Positions 19,678 to 28,824 of a stretch of 64,000 nt of DNA are shown in pieces. Both the position numbers and the translations under genes were made by a program. The number at the start of each line of letters is the position of its first letter. Position 1 is the stretch's first letter. This DNA comes from Dehalococcoidia bacterium. GTDB taxonomy: Bacteria > Chloroflexota > Dehalococcoidia > Lucifugimonadales > Lucifugimonadaceae. The stretch is from NCBI GenBank assembly GCA_022819585.1, contig JAJEGY010000035.1:33351-97350 (forward strand). Reading direction: 5' to 3'. The notes below the pieces were generated by a model. It was not told the origin of the DNA and ran no database searches. It saw only the letters and a program-made list of their open reading frames with translations.

Positions 19678-20172
19678 ATGAAACTGCTAATTCTCAGACA
19701 CGGAAAGGCCTACGACCCAGATCCAAGACGTTGGCCTGATGATAGTGAGCGCCCACTCACCGACGATGGCAAGAAACGTCTAGCCAAATCCGTCCCTGCC
19801 ATCAAGGCCTTGGCACCCAAAAACGTACGCGTCATCTCCAGCCCATACACCAGAGCCCTCCAGACCGCACTGATCGTCTGCCAAAAAGCCGGATGGGATG
19901 AACCCGAAATCGACGACCGTCTCTCCGCTCACCACGGACCCGAAGAAGCCCTCGAACTCCTTCAATCCCTGCCCGTCTCCGGCAACTACATCATCGTCGG
20001 ACACGACCCCACATTCTCCTACCTTCCCGGATACCTCATCGGCGCAAACCGCCTAGGAGCCACCACCCTCAAAACCGGCGCCGTCGCACGCATCGATACA
20101 GGAATGGCAACACCAGCCCAAGGCACCGGCACCCTCATCGCCCTCATCCAACCTAAGATCTTGGCTCGTTAA
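19678..20172 (+). CDS. sixA: SixA-like phosphohistidine phosphatase
   Basis: A 164-residue histidine phosphatase of the compact SixA type. The catalytic RHG is at residues 7-9 (LLILRHGKAYDP), the second Arg in SSPYTRALQTA, and the second His in YIIVGHDPTFSYL; a phospho-His intermediate forms on the first His. SixA removes phosphate from histidine of signalling or PTS proteins in the cytoplasm, but the target here is unknown. The length matches the family. It is transcribed away from the giant surface protein genes and converges on the small coiled-coil membrane gene, overlapping its end by 4 bp. Confidence 0.9.
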   Translation: MKLLILRHGKAYDPDPRRWPDDSERPLTDDGKKRLAKSVPAIKALAPKNVRVISSPYTRALQTALIVCQKAGWDEPEIDDRLSAHHGPEEALELLQSLPVSGNYIIVGHDPTFSYLPGYLIGANRLGATTLKTGAVARIDTGMATPAQGTGTLIALIQPKILAR

Positions 20173-20399
20173 CTGGCGAAAACGATCCCGATCAGCGCCA
20201 GAACGATAGCGATCCCACTCCCACCGGCCACACCTATCAACACATTTAACTTAGCCTCGAACTTCATGTCCATAGTGTCGAGCCGCCGATTCATGCCATT
20301 CAGACGCGTATTCATCTCCCCACGCAAAGACTCAACTGACCCTGTCAAATCCCCAAGTCGCTGGTCCACCTGTTCGTAGGTACCTTCGAGTTTGCTCAA
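20169..20399 (-). CDS. Small coiled-coil protein with C-terminal membrane helix, 76 aa
   Basis: Residues 1-50 show heptad repeats rich in Leu, Met, Arg and Asp (VDQRLGDLTGSVESLRG then MNRRLDTMDMKF), followed by one membrane helix (VLIGVAGGSGIAIVLALIGIVF). The design equals that of the 63-residue protein at 4806-4997. No enzymatic motif is visible. Family function is unknown to me; oligomerisation at the membrane is a reasonable inference. It converges with sixA. Confidence 0.6.
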   Translation of the reverse strand: MSKLEGTYEQVDQRLGDLTGSVESLRGEMNTRLNGMNRRLDTMDMKFEAKLNVLIGVAGGSGIAIVLALIGIVFAS

Positions 20400-20491
20400 T
20401 CACTCCGGGCTGGTCGTCACTGAATACTCCTTGTAACCTTAGCTATTCGTCCATTATCACTCATGATAGTACATAACTTCTAGCGCGGCGT

Positions 20492-21754
20492 CTAAGATGT
20501 CAGTCTCTTCATCGGTAAAATCAGCGCCAACGCTGCACCTAGCACCGCTATCGTACCGCAGTACCAGACGATCCCCTCAAACCCGCTAGTCTCATAGATC
20601 TTGCCCGCAACGATCGGAGACAACGAACCCACGACCGATCCTCCGGCAAATATCAACGCAGTAGCCGATCCTTCCGAACCCCGTTCTACTTGGTCCATCG
20701 TCGCTGCCGTGACAATCGGCATCACCGAAAAGAAGAACAGCCCCAGCGACGCCATCAGGATCGTAAACCCGACACCTCGATCTATCCACAAAAACGCAAA
20801 CACCATCGCCGCCATCGAAGCCATCGCCGCAAATATCACAGGCTTTCTGCCCACACGGTCCGAAAGCCACCCCATCGCCGGCGTCGATACGATCCCCGCA
20901 AGCGTCAGCAACGAAACATGCCACCCGATCGTGAAGTCCGAAAGCTCCAGCGTCTCCTTCATATACAGCACGATGAACGCCTGAAACGACATATGTATCG
21001 CCGACCTGAACGCTCCGAGGAACACCAGACCCAATACCCGGACATTCGACACCAACCGCCAAGCCGACTGCATGTACTCCCCGAAATCGAGATTTCTCGA
21101 TGCCTCCGATCCCGCCGTCTTGAAACGCCACATCACCACTATCGCCGTCAAAAACATCGGCACCGAAACCCCAATCCCGACCCATCGCCAATCAAACCCC
21201 GAAAACTCGAAGCTGCCGATCGCTCCACCCAGCAGGAACCCGATAATCACCGGACTCGTCGTATTCCCGATCTGCGCGCCCGTCAGATGCGCCGCCATCG
21301 CTACTCCACGACGCCTCGGATAGCGCGCCGCCAGCGTCCCGAACGCCGGAGCATGCCACATGCTCGTACCAAACCCGATGATCGCCACTGCAAAACCGAT
21401 CAGCCACACCCACGGGCTTATACCGATCAAAAAGTATCCCGCCCCCACCATCAACATGCTGATCGTCAACAACCAAGCGATACGCTTCCTGTACATATCC
21501 GCCAGCATCCCCGCCGGCACATTCGCCACACCCGACGCTATCGAACTGATCGCAAAAATCGTCCCATACGCAACATCCCCCAATCCGAACGTCGCACGGA
21601 TCGAAGGCATCATCAACAACAACGCACCCTGCCCGAAATGCTTGATCCCGTGCCCAGCCGAAAGACCGTACATCAACCCTGAAGACCTATCATCCTGAAT
21701 CTCTTCAGCAGTAGATCTTCGCCCCTCAACAGAGACACTGCCACTAGCAGACAT
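20492..21754 (-). CDS. Major facilitator superfamily transporter
   Basis: A 420-residue, 12-helix MFS protein from ATG 21754 (an in-frame TTG at 21778 is the alternative). The loop 2-3 signature GMLADMYRKRIAWLL and the loop 8-9 copy GWLSDRVGRKPVIFAAM are present, as is a central cytoplasmic loop between helices 6 and 7. These carriers move small molecules using the proton gradient; the substrate cannot be told from sequence. Genes on either side are unrelated, giving no clue. The + strand here is strongly C-rich, switching to G/T-rich just beyond the gene's 5' end. Confidence 0.88.
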   Translation of the reverse strand: MSASGSVSVEGRRSTAEEIQDDRSSGLMYGLSAGHGIKHFGQGALLLMMPSIRATFGLGDVAYGTIFAISSIASGVANVPAGMLADMYRKRIAWLLTISMLMVGAGYFLIGISPWVWLIGFAVAIIGFGTSMWHAPAFGTLAARYPRRRGVAMAAHLTGAQIGNTTSPVIIGFLLGGAIGSFEFSGFDWRWVGIGVSVPMFLTAIVVMWRFKTAGSEASRNLDFGEYMQSAWRLVSNVRVLGLVFLGAFRSAIHMSFQAFIVLYMKETLELSDFTIGWHVSLLTLAGIVSTPAMGWLSDRVGRKPVIFAAMASMAAMVFAFLWIDRGVGFTILMASLGLFFFSVMPIVTAATMDQVERGSEGSATALIFAGGSVVGSLSPIVAGKIYETSGFEGIVWYCGTIAVLGAALALILPMKRLTS

Positions 21755-21873
21755 GATGAAACGCAAGTTTAGCAACAAAAACCAGACGCAGACGGAGCCC
21801 CGTCTTCCTCCTTCATGGATACATTTGCAAAGAAGGAAGTGGTGATCGGTTTCGGGCTATCTCTTACTCGATG

Positions 21874-23268
21874 TCATTCGATTCCTCGGTCATTCAGAAG
21901 ATCGAGGAAGTCGTTGTAGTTGGAGATTGTTTGGAGGGTTTTTACTAGTTGACCGGCATTGGTGGTCTGCTGTCGGAGTTGATAGATTTGTCGAGCTAGG
22001 GGGCTTGTTGAGGATGGGCTGTCGGCGTATGTTCCGTGGAATGCAAAGTATGCTTGGTTGATTTTGCGGATGTTGTGTCCGTTTTCGACTAGTGTTTGGC
22101 GTCGCGACTCCATGTAGATCTCGGCTTCGTCGATCTTGCCGCCGGATAAGAGTTCCTCAGCCTCGTGCCGGGTTTCGTGCAGGAACTCTTGAGGGTCGAA
22201 GGTCTCTTCTTTGCCGGGGTCGTCTTTCTCGTGGTCGGGGATGTACGGGGGTTCCAGAGTTGGGACGTTTTCACCGGTGAGTTGGTTGTAGACGGTGCGT
22301 CCGACTTCTTTTCCGAAGAGATTCGCCAATGTCTCGTTGAGGGATGTCATGTCGCCGTTCGACCAATAGGCGCGTCCTAAGGGGTGGAATATGAGGTAGG
22401 CGTGGAGCCATTCGTGGGCAGAGACCTCCAGCAAAGACTGCAAGGAGTAGTCGGAAGGAACCAGATTCGGGTACGATGCGAGGCCCCCGGTTGGTAAAAC
22501 TACGGCGGAGAGATCTGCCCTTTCGAGGACTTCGGTCTCCATGTGGAGCTTGTCTTGCTCTGTGAGGTCTGGTTGGAGGAGGCGGACGGAGTCGCGTTCG
22601 ATCTTGTCGCGTGGAGATGTGACGAGGATGTGCGGCGTGTCGTCGATGCGGAAATCGACGGGTGGCCAGATGAATTCGCCGTCTTGGTGGAGCCCGAGTT
22701 TGATGAGTTCTGTGGAGATTGCGGATTCTAGGAGTTCTTCGACGGCATCACGGATCTGGTTGCGTTCGGCGATGAGATTGTCGATATGGGTCTGATGTAT
22801 AGAGACGGCGATTTGGTCGTTTTGGGCTAGAGCCAGTTTGAGACCGTCGCGTGCTTTTCTGAGTTCACGGGCTAAATCTGGGTGGCGGTCTAGGTGAGCG
22901 TTGCGTGTCTGGTTGTCGATCTCAACCCATGGGAGAGACGAGTAGATGCGGTGCGCCCATTTTGCGGGTAGATTCACGATCTCGAATGAGGTGAGGTTGT
23001 ATCCGAATCCTGCGGTGGCGATCTCTTCAGGTTCGAGGAGTCGTCGGTCGCCGGGCTGCATGATGATGACGACGAATCCGAGTGCGAAGAGGATAGATAT
23101 AGGTATTTGGTATGTGAGTCGGATGCAGGTTCTGCGGATGCGGCCGCGCCGCGCTTGGCGCTGTCGGCGTCGGCGGACAATCTCGTGGTAGCCGCGCCCG
23201 CTGCGCGATCTGATGTCACGCAGTCGGCGAAGGGTCAGCCAGCGGGTTGGGTTGCGGAACGGGGACAT
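21874..23268 (-). CDS. Membrane-anchored gluzincin-like metalloprotease, putative
   Basis: A 464-residue protein with a very basic N-terminal segment (residues 1-48), one membrane helix (ISILFALGFVVIIM) and a large outside domain. At about residue 285 it has AHEWLHAYLIFHPLG, matching the HExxH zinc site (HEWLH), and some 25 residues later SLNETLANLFGKEVG, whose Glu would be the third ligand as in gluzincins. A helical region precedes the site (RELRKARDGLKLALAQND). No named family was recognised. It should act in the periplasm or envelope on proteins or peptides. It stands alone between the MFS gene and the divergent degV gene. Confidence 0.6.
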   Translation of the reverse strand: MSPFRNPTRWLTLRRLRDIRSRSGRGYHEIVRRRRQRQARRGRIRRTCIRLTYQIPISILFALGFVVIIMQPGDRRLLEPEEIATAGFGYNLTSFEIVNLPAKWAHRIYSSLPWVEIDNQTRNAHLDRHPDLARELRKARDGLKLALAQNDQIAVSIHQTHIDNLIAERNQIRDAVEELLESAISTELIKLGLHQDGEFIWPPVDFRIDDTPHILVTSPRDKIERDSVRLLQPDLTEQDKLHMETEVLERADLSAVVLPTGGLASYPNLVPSDYSLQSLLEVSAHEWLHAYLIFHPLGRAYWSNGDMTSLNETLANLFGKEVGRTVYNQLTGENVPTLEPPYIPDHEKDDPGKEETFDPQEFLHETRHEAEELLSGGKIDEAEIYMESRRQTLVENGHNIRKINQAYFAFHGTYADSPSSTSPLARQIYQLRQQTTNAGQLVKTLQTISNYNDFLDLLNDRGIE

Positions 23269-23418
23269 GGTGGAGATTCAAGAATAGGTTTTATTTGCGG
23301 GTATTCACAATCATGTATCTGCAGATTAGGCATACATAGTCTCATATTGAATCGTCACATGGTGTAACTTAATCTCAAGCGCGGCGTTAAACCCATGTGA
23401 AATTGCGGGAGAACCATC

Positions 23419-24270
23419 GTGAGCATAGCAGTAGTAACCGACAGCACCGCCGACATTCCATCGGATCTCGTGGAAGAGAATGATCTCACCACCGTTCCGG
23501 CGTTCGTGAGGTTCGGAAACGAGGAGTTTCGGGACAAAGTGGACATCGCGACGGAGGACTTCTACGCTCGGTTGGCGCGTGACAAGGATGTGTTCCCTAC
23601 TACGTCTCAACCATCCCCCGGGGATTTTAAGACGGTATACGACGGATTGCTGGAAGAGCACGACGAGATCGTGTCGATCCACATCTCGTCAGCGGTGAGC
23701 GGTACGTATGCTTCGGCAGTAGCAGGAGCGGCTCAGGCAGACCCGAGCGGCGAGAGGATAAAGCACGTCGACTCGCGATCCGCGTCGATGGCTACAGGCT
23801 GGCTGGCGCTCGCTGCGCGAAGGGTGATCAATGATGGAGGGAGTCTGACGGATGCGGTATCGGAGGCACGGAACATGGTGCCTAGGGTGCAGTTCGGTGG
23901 GACACCCGAAACGCTGGAGTATTTGAAGCGGGGAGGTAGATTAAAGGGCGCACAGGCGCTGATGGCGAATATTCTGAATATTCGCCCGGTCTTGGCGATG
24001 GTTGATGGCGAGGTGGAGGTGCTGGCCAAGCCTCGGTCCCACCGCAGAGCCATGTCGAAGTTGATTTCAGCTCTGGTCGAGGATCATTCCCCATTGACAA
24101 ACTTGGCAGTTCTGCACGCCGATTCGTCGTCAAAAGGCGAGGCTGAAGATGTGCTTGAGGATTTGAAATCGCATGTCGCGCCAGGCGGTATGACGATCAC
24201 CGCGACTATAGGACCGGCGATCGGCGCGCATCTGGGCAACGGAACCGTCGGGTTGGCGGTTTCGTGGTAG
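23419..24270 (+). CDS. DegV family fatty-acid-binding protein
   Basis: A 283-residue DegV protein from a GTG start. The N terminus VVTDSTADIPSDL and the motif IVSIHISSAVSGTYASA (Ser/Thr contacts to the fatty-acid carboxylate) are diagnostic; the second lobe has EYLKRGGRLKGAQALMANIL, followed by IRPVLAMVDGEV. DegV/FakB-like proteins hold a fatty acid for phosphorylation by FakA kinase; no fakA is in the window, so this may be an orphan binding protein. It ends 88 bp before recG, a pairing also seen in other bacteria where DegV, a DAK-phosphatase and recG cluster. Confidence 0.93.
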   Translation: MSIAVVTDSTADIPSDLVEENDLTTVPAFVRFGNEEFRDKVDIATEDFYARLARDKDVFPTTSQPSPGDFKTVYDGLLEEHDEIVSIHISSAVSGTYASAVAGAAQADPSGERIKHVDSRSASMATGWLALAARRVINDGGSLTDAVSEARNMVPRVQFGGTPETLEYLKRGGRLKGAQALMANILNIRPVLAMVDGEVEVLAKPRSHRRAMSKLISALVEDHSPLTNLAVLHADSSSKGEAEDVLEDLKSHVAPGGMTITATIGPAIGAHLGNGTVGLAVSW

Positions 24271-24358
24271 ATTTCTGTCTGCCACTACCGCCTGGGAATG
24301 ATGAGGTTTTGGCATAAGGTTGTTTACATCGTTGTTGGAGATTCGTTGATTTTGATGG

Positions 24359-26860
24359 ATGCCTGAACCAGTTGTTGAGCGCCAGACCGAGCTTCTGGTG
24401 AATGTGCTTAAAGTCGAGGCCAAGAATGGCTTCGACAACAGTGCGGTGATGGGCGGTGGATTCGATTCGATGTGGCCGCGTTTTGACCGGATTGCGGGGA
24501 CGATTCGAGGCTTGGCACCGATGGAAGGGCGGCGGTACGCTGTGATGTCTCCAGCGGAGAGGCGGTCCTGGGCAACAGCGGCTTACCGAAGGTTGCATGG
24601 AACAGCGTCACGTCCTAAGAACGAACCAGCATCGGCTCAGCCAAAAACCGTCGTTACAGCTGAAGCACCTAAGAAAGTAGCACCGCGATCCCGTCGACCT
24701 CCTGCGCCTGCTAAGACAGGCCTTGACGCACCAGTGGCATCCTTGAGGTATCTACATTCTTCCCATAGGAAGGCATTCGAGGCTTTGGGATTGGGGACTT
24801 TGCGGGATGTTTTGTGGCACTTCCCGTTGCGGATGATCGACTACACGCAGCGGTCGAATATCGTTGATCTGGTGCCAGGAGAGGAGGCGACGGTTGAGGG
24901 GTATGTGGTTACGTCGGAGTTCAATCGCTTTGGAGGGCCGAGAGGTTCGGCTCGGGTTCGGATCAGCGATGGCAGCGGTTATCTGCCCATAACTTGGTTC
25001 AACATGCCTTACATGGCTACGAGATGGGAGAACGGAGACCAGATCGTCGTCAGTGGGAGGGTTGGGGAGTTTCGTGGACGCCCCACGATGGAGAACCCGG
25101 AGTATGACGACATCACTCGCGGCGGTCGAGAGAATCAGAGGGGATTTGTCCATGCCGGATCGATAGTGCCGGTCTACCCGTTGAGCGCCGGATGGAACCA
25201 GCGGACAGTGCGAAACGGGGTGATGCAGTCTTTGGACAAAGGGCTGCCGTTAATACAGGAGACGTTGCCAAAATGGGTGCGTGAGGAGCACGATCTGATG
25301 GGCTTGGCGGATGCGTTTGAGGCGATGCACCGGCCATTGGCAACGCGTCAGCGATGGTCGGCTATCCGGCGATTCGCATTTGATGAGTTTCTGTACAACC
25401 AGATAGCCGCGATAAGGAGGCGCGCTAGGTGGCGTAGGACGGTCGAAGCGGTGGAGCTATCGCCGGATCGTGAGATCGTGAAGAGCTTTGTGTCGTCGTT
25501 GGGGTTTGAGTTGACCGGGGATCAGAGCGAAGGAATCGCGACGATTCTGGCAGATATGGCGTCTGGTTTTCCGATGGCACGGTTGCTACAAGGAGAAGTT
25601 GGAAGCGGCAAGACGGTCGTTGCGATCGCCGCGATGCTGTCGGTTTCAGGTGCTAACGGAATGCAGGCCGTGATGATGACTCCGACCGAGGTCTTGGCGG
25701 AGCAGCACTTCTTGAGCATGTTGGAGCAGCTGGAGTGTCGCGAAGGATTGAGCGGACATGGACCAGTCTATGAGTCGCCGCTGTATCGGGTAGAGAAGCG
25801 AGGACGGAATCTGCGCGTCGGATTGTTGACAGGGAGTCTGTCTCAGAGAGAAAAGCGGACTATGCACGAGATGTGTGCGAATGGAGAGCTTGATCTGGTG
25901 GTAGGAACCCATGCGTTGCTGCAAGAGGGTGTGGACTTCGATGATTTAGCGCTGGTTGTCGTGGATGAGCAGCAGCGATTCGGAACGGAGCAGAGAGCCG
26001 TGTTGACCAATCGGACGCCGCGACCTCATCTATTGGCGATGTCCGCGACCCCGATACCTCGGACTCTGCACATGACAATGTATGGCGAGATGGAGTTGTC
26101 CACATTGAGGGCGATGCCGCGCGGCAGGCAGAAGATCGAGACCATCTGGGCTCAGACACCGTTTGAAGTTGCAGAGGCGTATGGGAAGGTCCGAAGCGAA
26201 GTCAAGGACGGACGGCAAGCGTTTGTTGTATGCCCACTGATCGATCCTTCAGAGAACGTGTCAGGTGCATCGGCGGTCGTTGAATTTCAAAAGTTGAGCA
26301 GGGATGTCTTCTCAGGTCTGAGAGTCGGCTTATTGCATGGACGGATGAGTCTGGCCGAAAAGCAATCTGTAATGGAGTCATTCAGGAGTCGCGAAATCGA
26401 TGTCTTGGTGGCGACGCCAGTTATCGAGGTAGGCGTGGATGTTCCGAACGCCACGGTAATGGTGATCATGACCGCGGACCACTTCGGCTTGTCGCAGTTG
26501 CATCAGATACGCGGGCGAGTAGGACGAGGCGAGCATGGCGGCACCTGCATTTTGGTTTCCGACGCTGAAGGGGAGTTGGCACAGGCCCGGTTGCAGGCGG
26601 TCGTCGATAACATCGACGGTTTTGACTTGGCGAACAAGGACTTGGAATTGCGAGGGCCGGGAAGGAACTTGGCAGAGGTGCAGAGCGGATGGAGCGGATG
26701 GCGGTTTGCACGGTTCGATGATCTAGAGATGTTGGGCAAAGCACGTGGAGTTGCGGAGGAATTGCTGGACAGGGATTTCGACTTAAAGATGCCGGAGCAC
26801 CAAGAGTTGAAACGCGAGGCGATACGGATCATCCCGCGAGACGTTTCAAGTTACGCCTAG
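24359..26860 (+). CDS. recG: ATP-dependent DNA helicase RecG
   Basis: An 833-residue helicase for fork reversal and Holliday junction processing, longer than the usual ~690 because of an N-terminal extension of about 120 residues with Ala/Pro-rich linker. Domains in order are: extension, wedge OB-fold (about 170-260, VEGYVVTSEFNRFGGPRGSARV), helicase motifs I GEVGSGKTVVA, II VVDEQQRFG (DEQQ instead of the more usual DEQH), III SATPIPRTLHMTMYG, then motif V/VI TPVIEVGVDVPNATVM and QIRGRVGRGEHGG, and a C-terminal TRG-like part (LEMLGKARGVAEELL). The start at 24359 keeps the extension; it lies 88 bp after degV, so the two may form a transcript. Confidence 0.95.
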   Translation: MPEPVVERQTELLVNVLKVEAKNGFDNSAVMGGGFDSMWPRFDRIAGTIRGLAPMEGRRYAVMSPAERRSWATAAYRRLHGTASRPKNEPASAQPKTVVTAEAPKKVAPRSRRPPAPAKTGLDAPVASLRYLHSSHRKAFEALGLGTLRDVLWHFPLRMIDYTQRSNIVDLVPGEEATVEGYVVTSEFNRFGGPRGSARVRISDGSGYLPITWFNMPYMATRWENGDQIVVSGRVGEFRGRPTMENPEYDDITRGGRENQRGFVHAGSIVPVYPLSAGWNQRTVRNGVMQSLDKGLPLIQETLPKWVREEHDLMGLADAFEAMHRPLATRQRWSAIRRFAFDEFLYNQIAAIRRRARWRRTVEAVELSPDREIVKSFVSSLGFELTGDQSEGIATILADMASGFPMARLLQGEVGSGKTVVAIAAMLSVSGANGMQAVMMTPTEVLAEQHFLSMLEQLECREGLSGHGPVYESPLYRVEKRGRNLRVGLLTGSLSQREKRTMHEMCANGELDLVVGTHALLQEGVDFDDLALVVVDEQQRFGTEQRAVLTNRTPRPHLLAMSATPIPRTLHMTMYGEMELSTLRAMPRGRQKIETIWAQTPFEVAEAYGKVRSEVKDGRQAFVVCPLIDPSENVSGASAVVEFQKLSRDVFSGLRVGLLHGRMSLAEKQSVMESFRSREIDVLVATPVIEVGVDVPNATVMVIMTADHFGLSQLHQIRGRVGRGEHGGTCILVSDAEGELAQARLQAVVDNIDGFDLANKDLELRGPGRNLAEVQSGWSGWRFARFDDLEMLGKARGVAEELLDRDFDLKMPEHQELKREAIRIIPRDVSSYA

Positions 26861-28824
26861 GTGACAGGCATGATCGGCAAGACGACATGCGACATGTTGG
26901 GCTTGCCCAAATAGAGCGTGTTGCGCGCAGTTTGCGTCTGCGTGTGGCATCCCATCGGTTCGCCAGTATTGGGATTGATGTCGAAGCGAGGGAAGTTGCT
27001 GCTGGAGATGTCGACGCGGATACGGTGCCCGGCCTTGAAGAGGTTGCTCGTAGGAGGAAGCGGGATCTTGATCAGGTACATCTCGGTTGGCGACATCAAC
27101 TCAGGTTCAGTCCACGAGTTGCGGTATCGACAGCGGAGGATCGAGTCGACCAGATTCATGTGGTATCCGTCCGGGTAGTCGTCTGAGGGAGGATAGACAT
27201 CCAGCAGCTTGGCAGTGAAGTCGGTGTCCGGCGCGGTCGAGGAGACCCAGAGGTTGACCTCTATAGGACCTGTGATTTCGACGTCTTCCTCGAGAGGCGG
27301 AGTTTGGAATACGAGTACGTCGGGACGATCTGCAAGCGGACCGTAAGGTGGTTTGCAAGCCATGAGTTCCGGACGCTCTGCCTGGTGCATCGGGCCGGGC
27401 GTGACCAACGAGTAGGAGTGTTGTAGTATGGTGTCGGCCTGTTGCCCCGGAGGAGGGCTATCGGTGAAGGTTGGCCCGCCCTCTTCAGGTTTGTCTATCA
27501 CGCTAAAGCCAGCAACGCTCCCGCCGAGAGTGGGCACAGGGTTGCTCGGGTCGAAGGTGTAGGTGATCGAAGCAGCATCCGGTTCAGGTTCGTCGGTGGA
27601 CAAAGCACCGTCGGCGTGGAGATACAAGCTGGTGAACTGCGTTCTTGCTAAAGGCCACTCTTGCTCGTTTCGCCAGTATCCGCCGTGGTTCAAGCGGCCC
27701 TCAGCATTCTTATTGCCGTCGCCTCCGCCCATCACGAAGAGAAGGATCGGAGGATCATCATCGACTCCGTTCTGTTCGTCTTTTAGCCAGCGATCGAACC
27801 ATCGACGGCGTATCGGATTGAACTTCGACATCCCCCACTGCGCGTCGGGCCCGAAGTCGACATCGCCCTCATGAGTGGCGTCGACACGCTGAGTCCCATG
27901 CGCCCAAGGTCCGAAGACCATGTGGGTGGGATTTTCATTACGGCGTGTCAGATCGACGAATAGGTCGGCGGTGCCACCGGCAAACGGGTCCCACCATCCA
28001 CCCGTGAGAATGACCGGGATATCCGCATGACGGTCGAGGTACGGGGTCTGGTCGAGATTCTCGTTCGCCCACCACTCGTCGTACTCGCCGCGCGTTATGT
28101 AGTTGAAGAGGGTTTCCTCGAGGTGCGGAGCATGCGACAGCGCGATCTTGCCGCGTTTCCAAGGAACGTTGGAAAGGAACTCCCGCATGTTCTGGAAGGT
28201 TTCAGCGACGGCCAGAACGCCTTCGGGATTGTCTCTAAGCTCATGTGAATCAAGAGCATGATTATGGATCGCAGCCGCCATGTGGAAGCACATAGCGCCG
28301 CCTTCGCGGGCCTCGTGCGCATAGATGTTGGTCGGTGCCTGCTCCACCCATTGGGCGACGAGGTGAGGAGGTCGATGAAGTGCCGCTACCGTCTGGACGA
28401 TGCCTCGATGCGAGCTTCCGAGGGTCCCAATCTTGCCGTTGCACCAAGGTTGCTTCGCGATCCATTCGATAGTGTCGTACCCGTCTTCACCCTCCCATGG
28501 GTTGCAGGTGTGGTAGTAGCGACCATCGCCCTCAGACCGGAAGCGCGAACGGAGGTCCTGATTGACGAAAACATAGCCATGCTGCGGATAGTAGTCCCGA
28601 ACCGTGTCCCACTCCTCCTTGGACTTGTCATAGGACGTGCGAACGAGCAGGACAGGAGCAGGATCGCTGATGCGATCTCCGTCTTCGTCCACCGGGAAGT
28701 GGATGTCGGCGGCTAGACGAACCCCGTCGCGCATGGGGATCATTGCTTCCTCGTAGTGCGCGTAGGGGTCGAAATCTGAGGTTGGCTCAGCCATCCCTTG
28801 GGAAACTGGATGTGGCAGGATCAT
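26857..28824 (-). CDS. CocE/NonD family alpha/beta hydrolase (X-Pro dipeptidyl-peptidase fold)
   Basis: A 655-residue CocE-like hydrolase. The catalytic Ser lies in TLGSSHRGIVQ (GxSxxG, with His-Arg in place of the common Tyr-x), the Asp in ILTGGWWDPFAGG, and the His in MVFGPWAHGTQ; a C-terminal jelly-roll domain follows (about 440-655, DVEITGPIEVNLWVSSTAPDTDF). Family members cleave acyl esters or N-acyl bonds. Its ATG at 28824 overlaps the upstream gene's TGA as ATGA, which supports translational coupling and this start over the inner ATG at 28794. The substrate is unknown; the PLP enzyme upstream may process a related amino compound. There is no signal peptide. Confidence 0.88.
   Translation of the reverse strand: MILPHPVSQGMAEPTSDFDPYAHYEEAMIPMRDGVRLAADIHFPVDEDGDRISDPAPVLLVRTSYDKSKEEWDTVRDYYPQHGYVFVNQDLRSRFRSEGDGRYYHTCNPWEGEDGYDTIEWIAKQPWCNGKIGTLGSSHRGIVQTVAALHRPPHLVAQWVEQAPTNIYAHEAREGGAMCFHMAAAIHNHALDSHELRDNPEGVLAVAETFQNMREFLSNVPWKRGKIALSHAPHLEETLFNYITRGEYDEWWANENLDQTPYLDRHADIPVILTGGWWDPFAGGTADLFVDLTRRNENPTHMVFGPWAHGTQRVDATHEGDVDFGPDAQWGMSKFNPIRRRWFDRWLKDEQNGVDDDPPILLFVMGGGDGNKNAEGRLNHGGYWRNEQEWPLARTQFTSLYLHADGALSTDEPEPDAASITYTFDPSNPVPTLGGSVAGFSVIDKPEEGGPTFTDSPPPGQQADTILQHSYSLVTPGPMHQAERPELMACKPPYGPLADRPDVLVFQTPPLEEDVEITGPIEVNLWVSSTAPDTDFTAKLLDVYPPSDDYPDGYHMNLVDSILRCRYRNSWTEPELMSPTEMYLIKIPLPPTSNLFKAGHRIRVDISSSNFPRFDINPNTGEPMGCHTQTQTARNTLYLGKPNMSHVVLPIMPVT

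Noticed and set aside
21804..21839. Terminator between the MFS and metalloprotease genes
   Set aside because: The CTTCCTCCTT/AAGAAGGAAG stem has one mismatch, a 16 nt loop and no T-run on either side.
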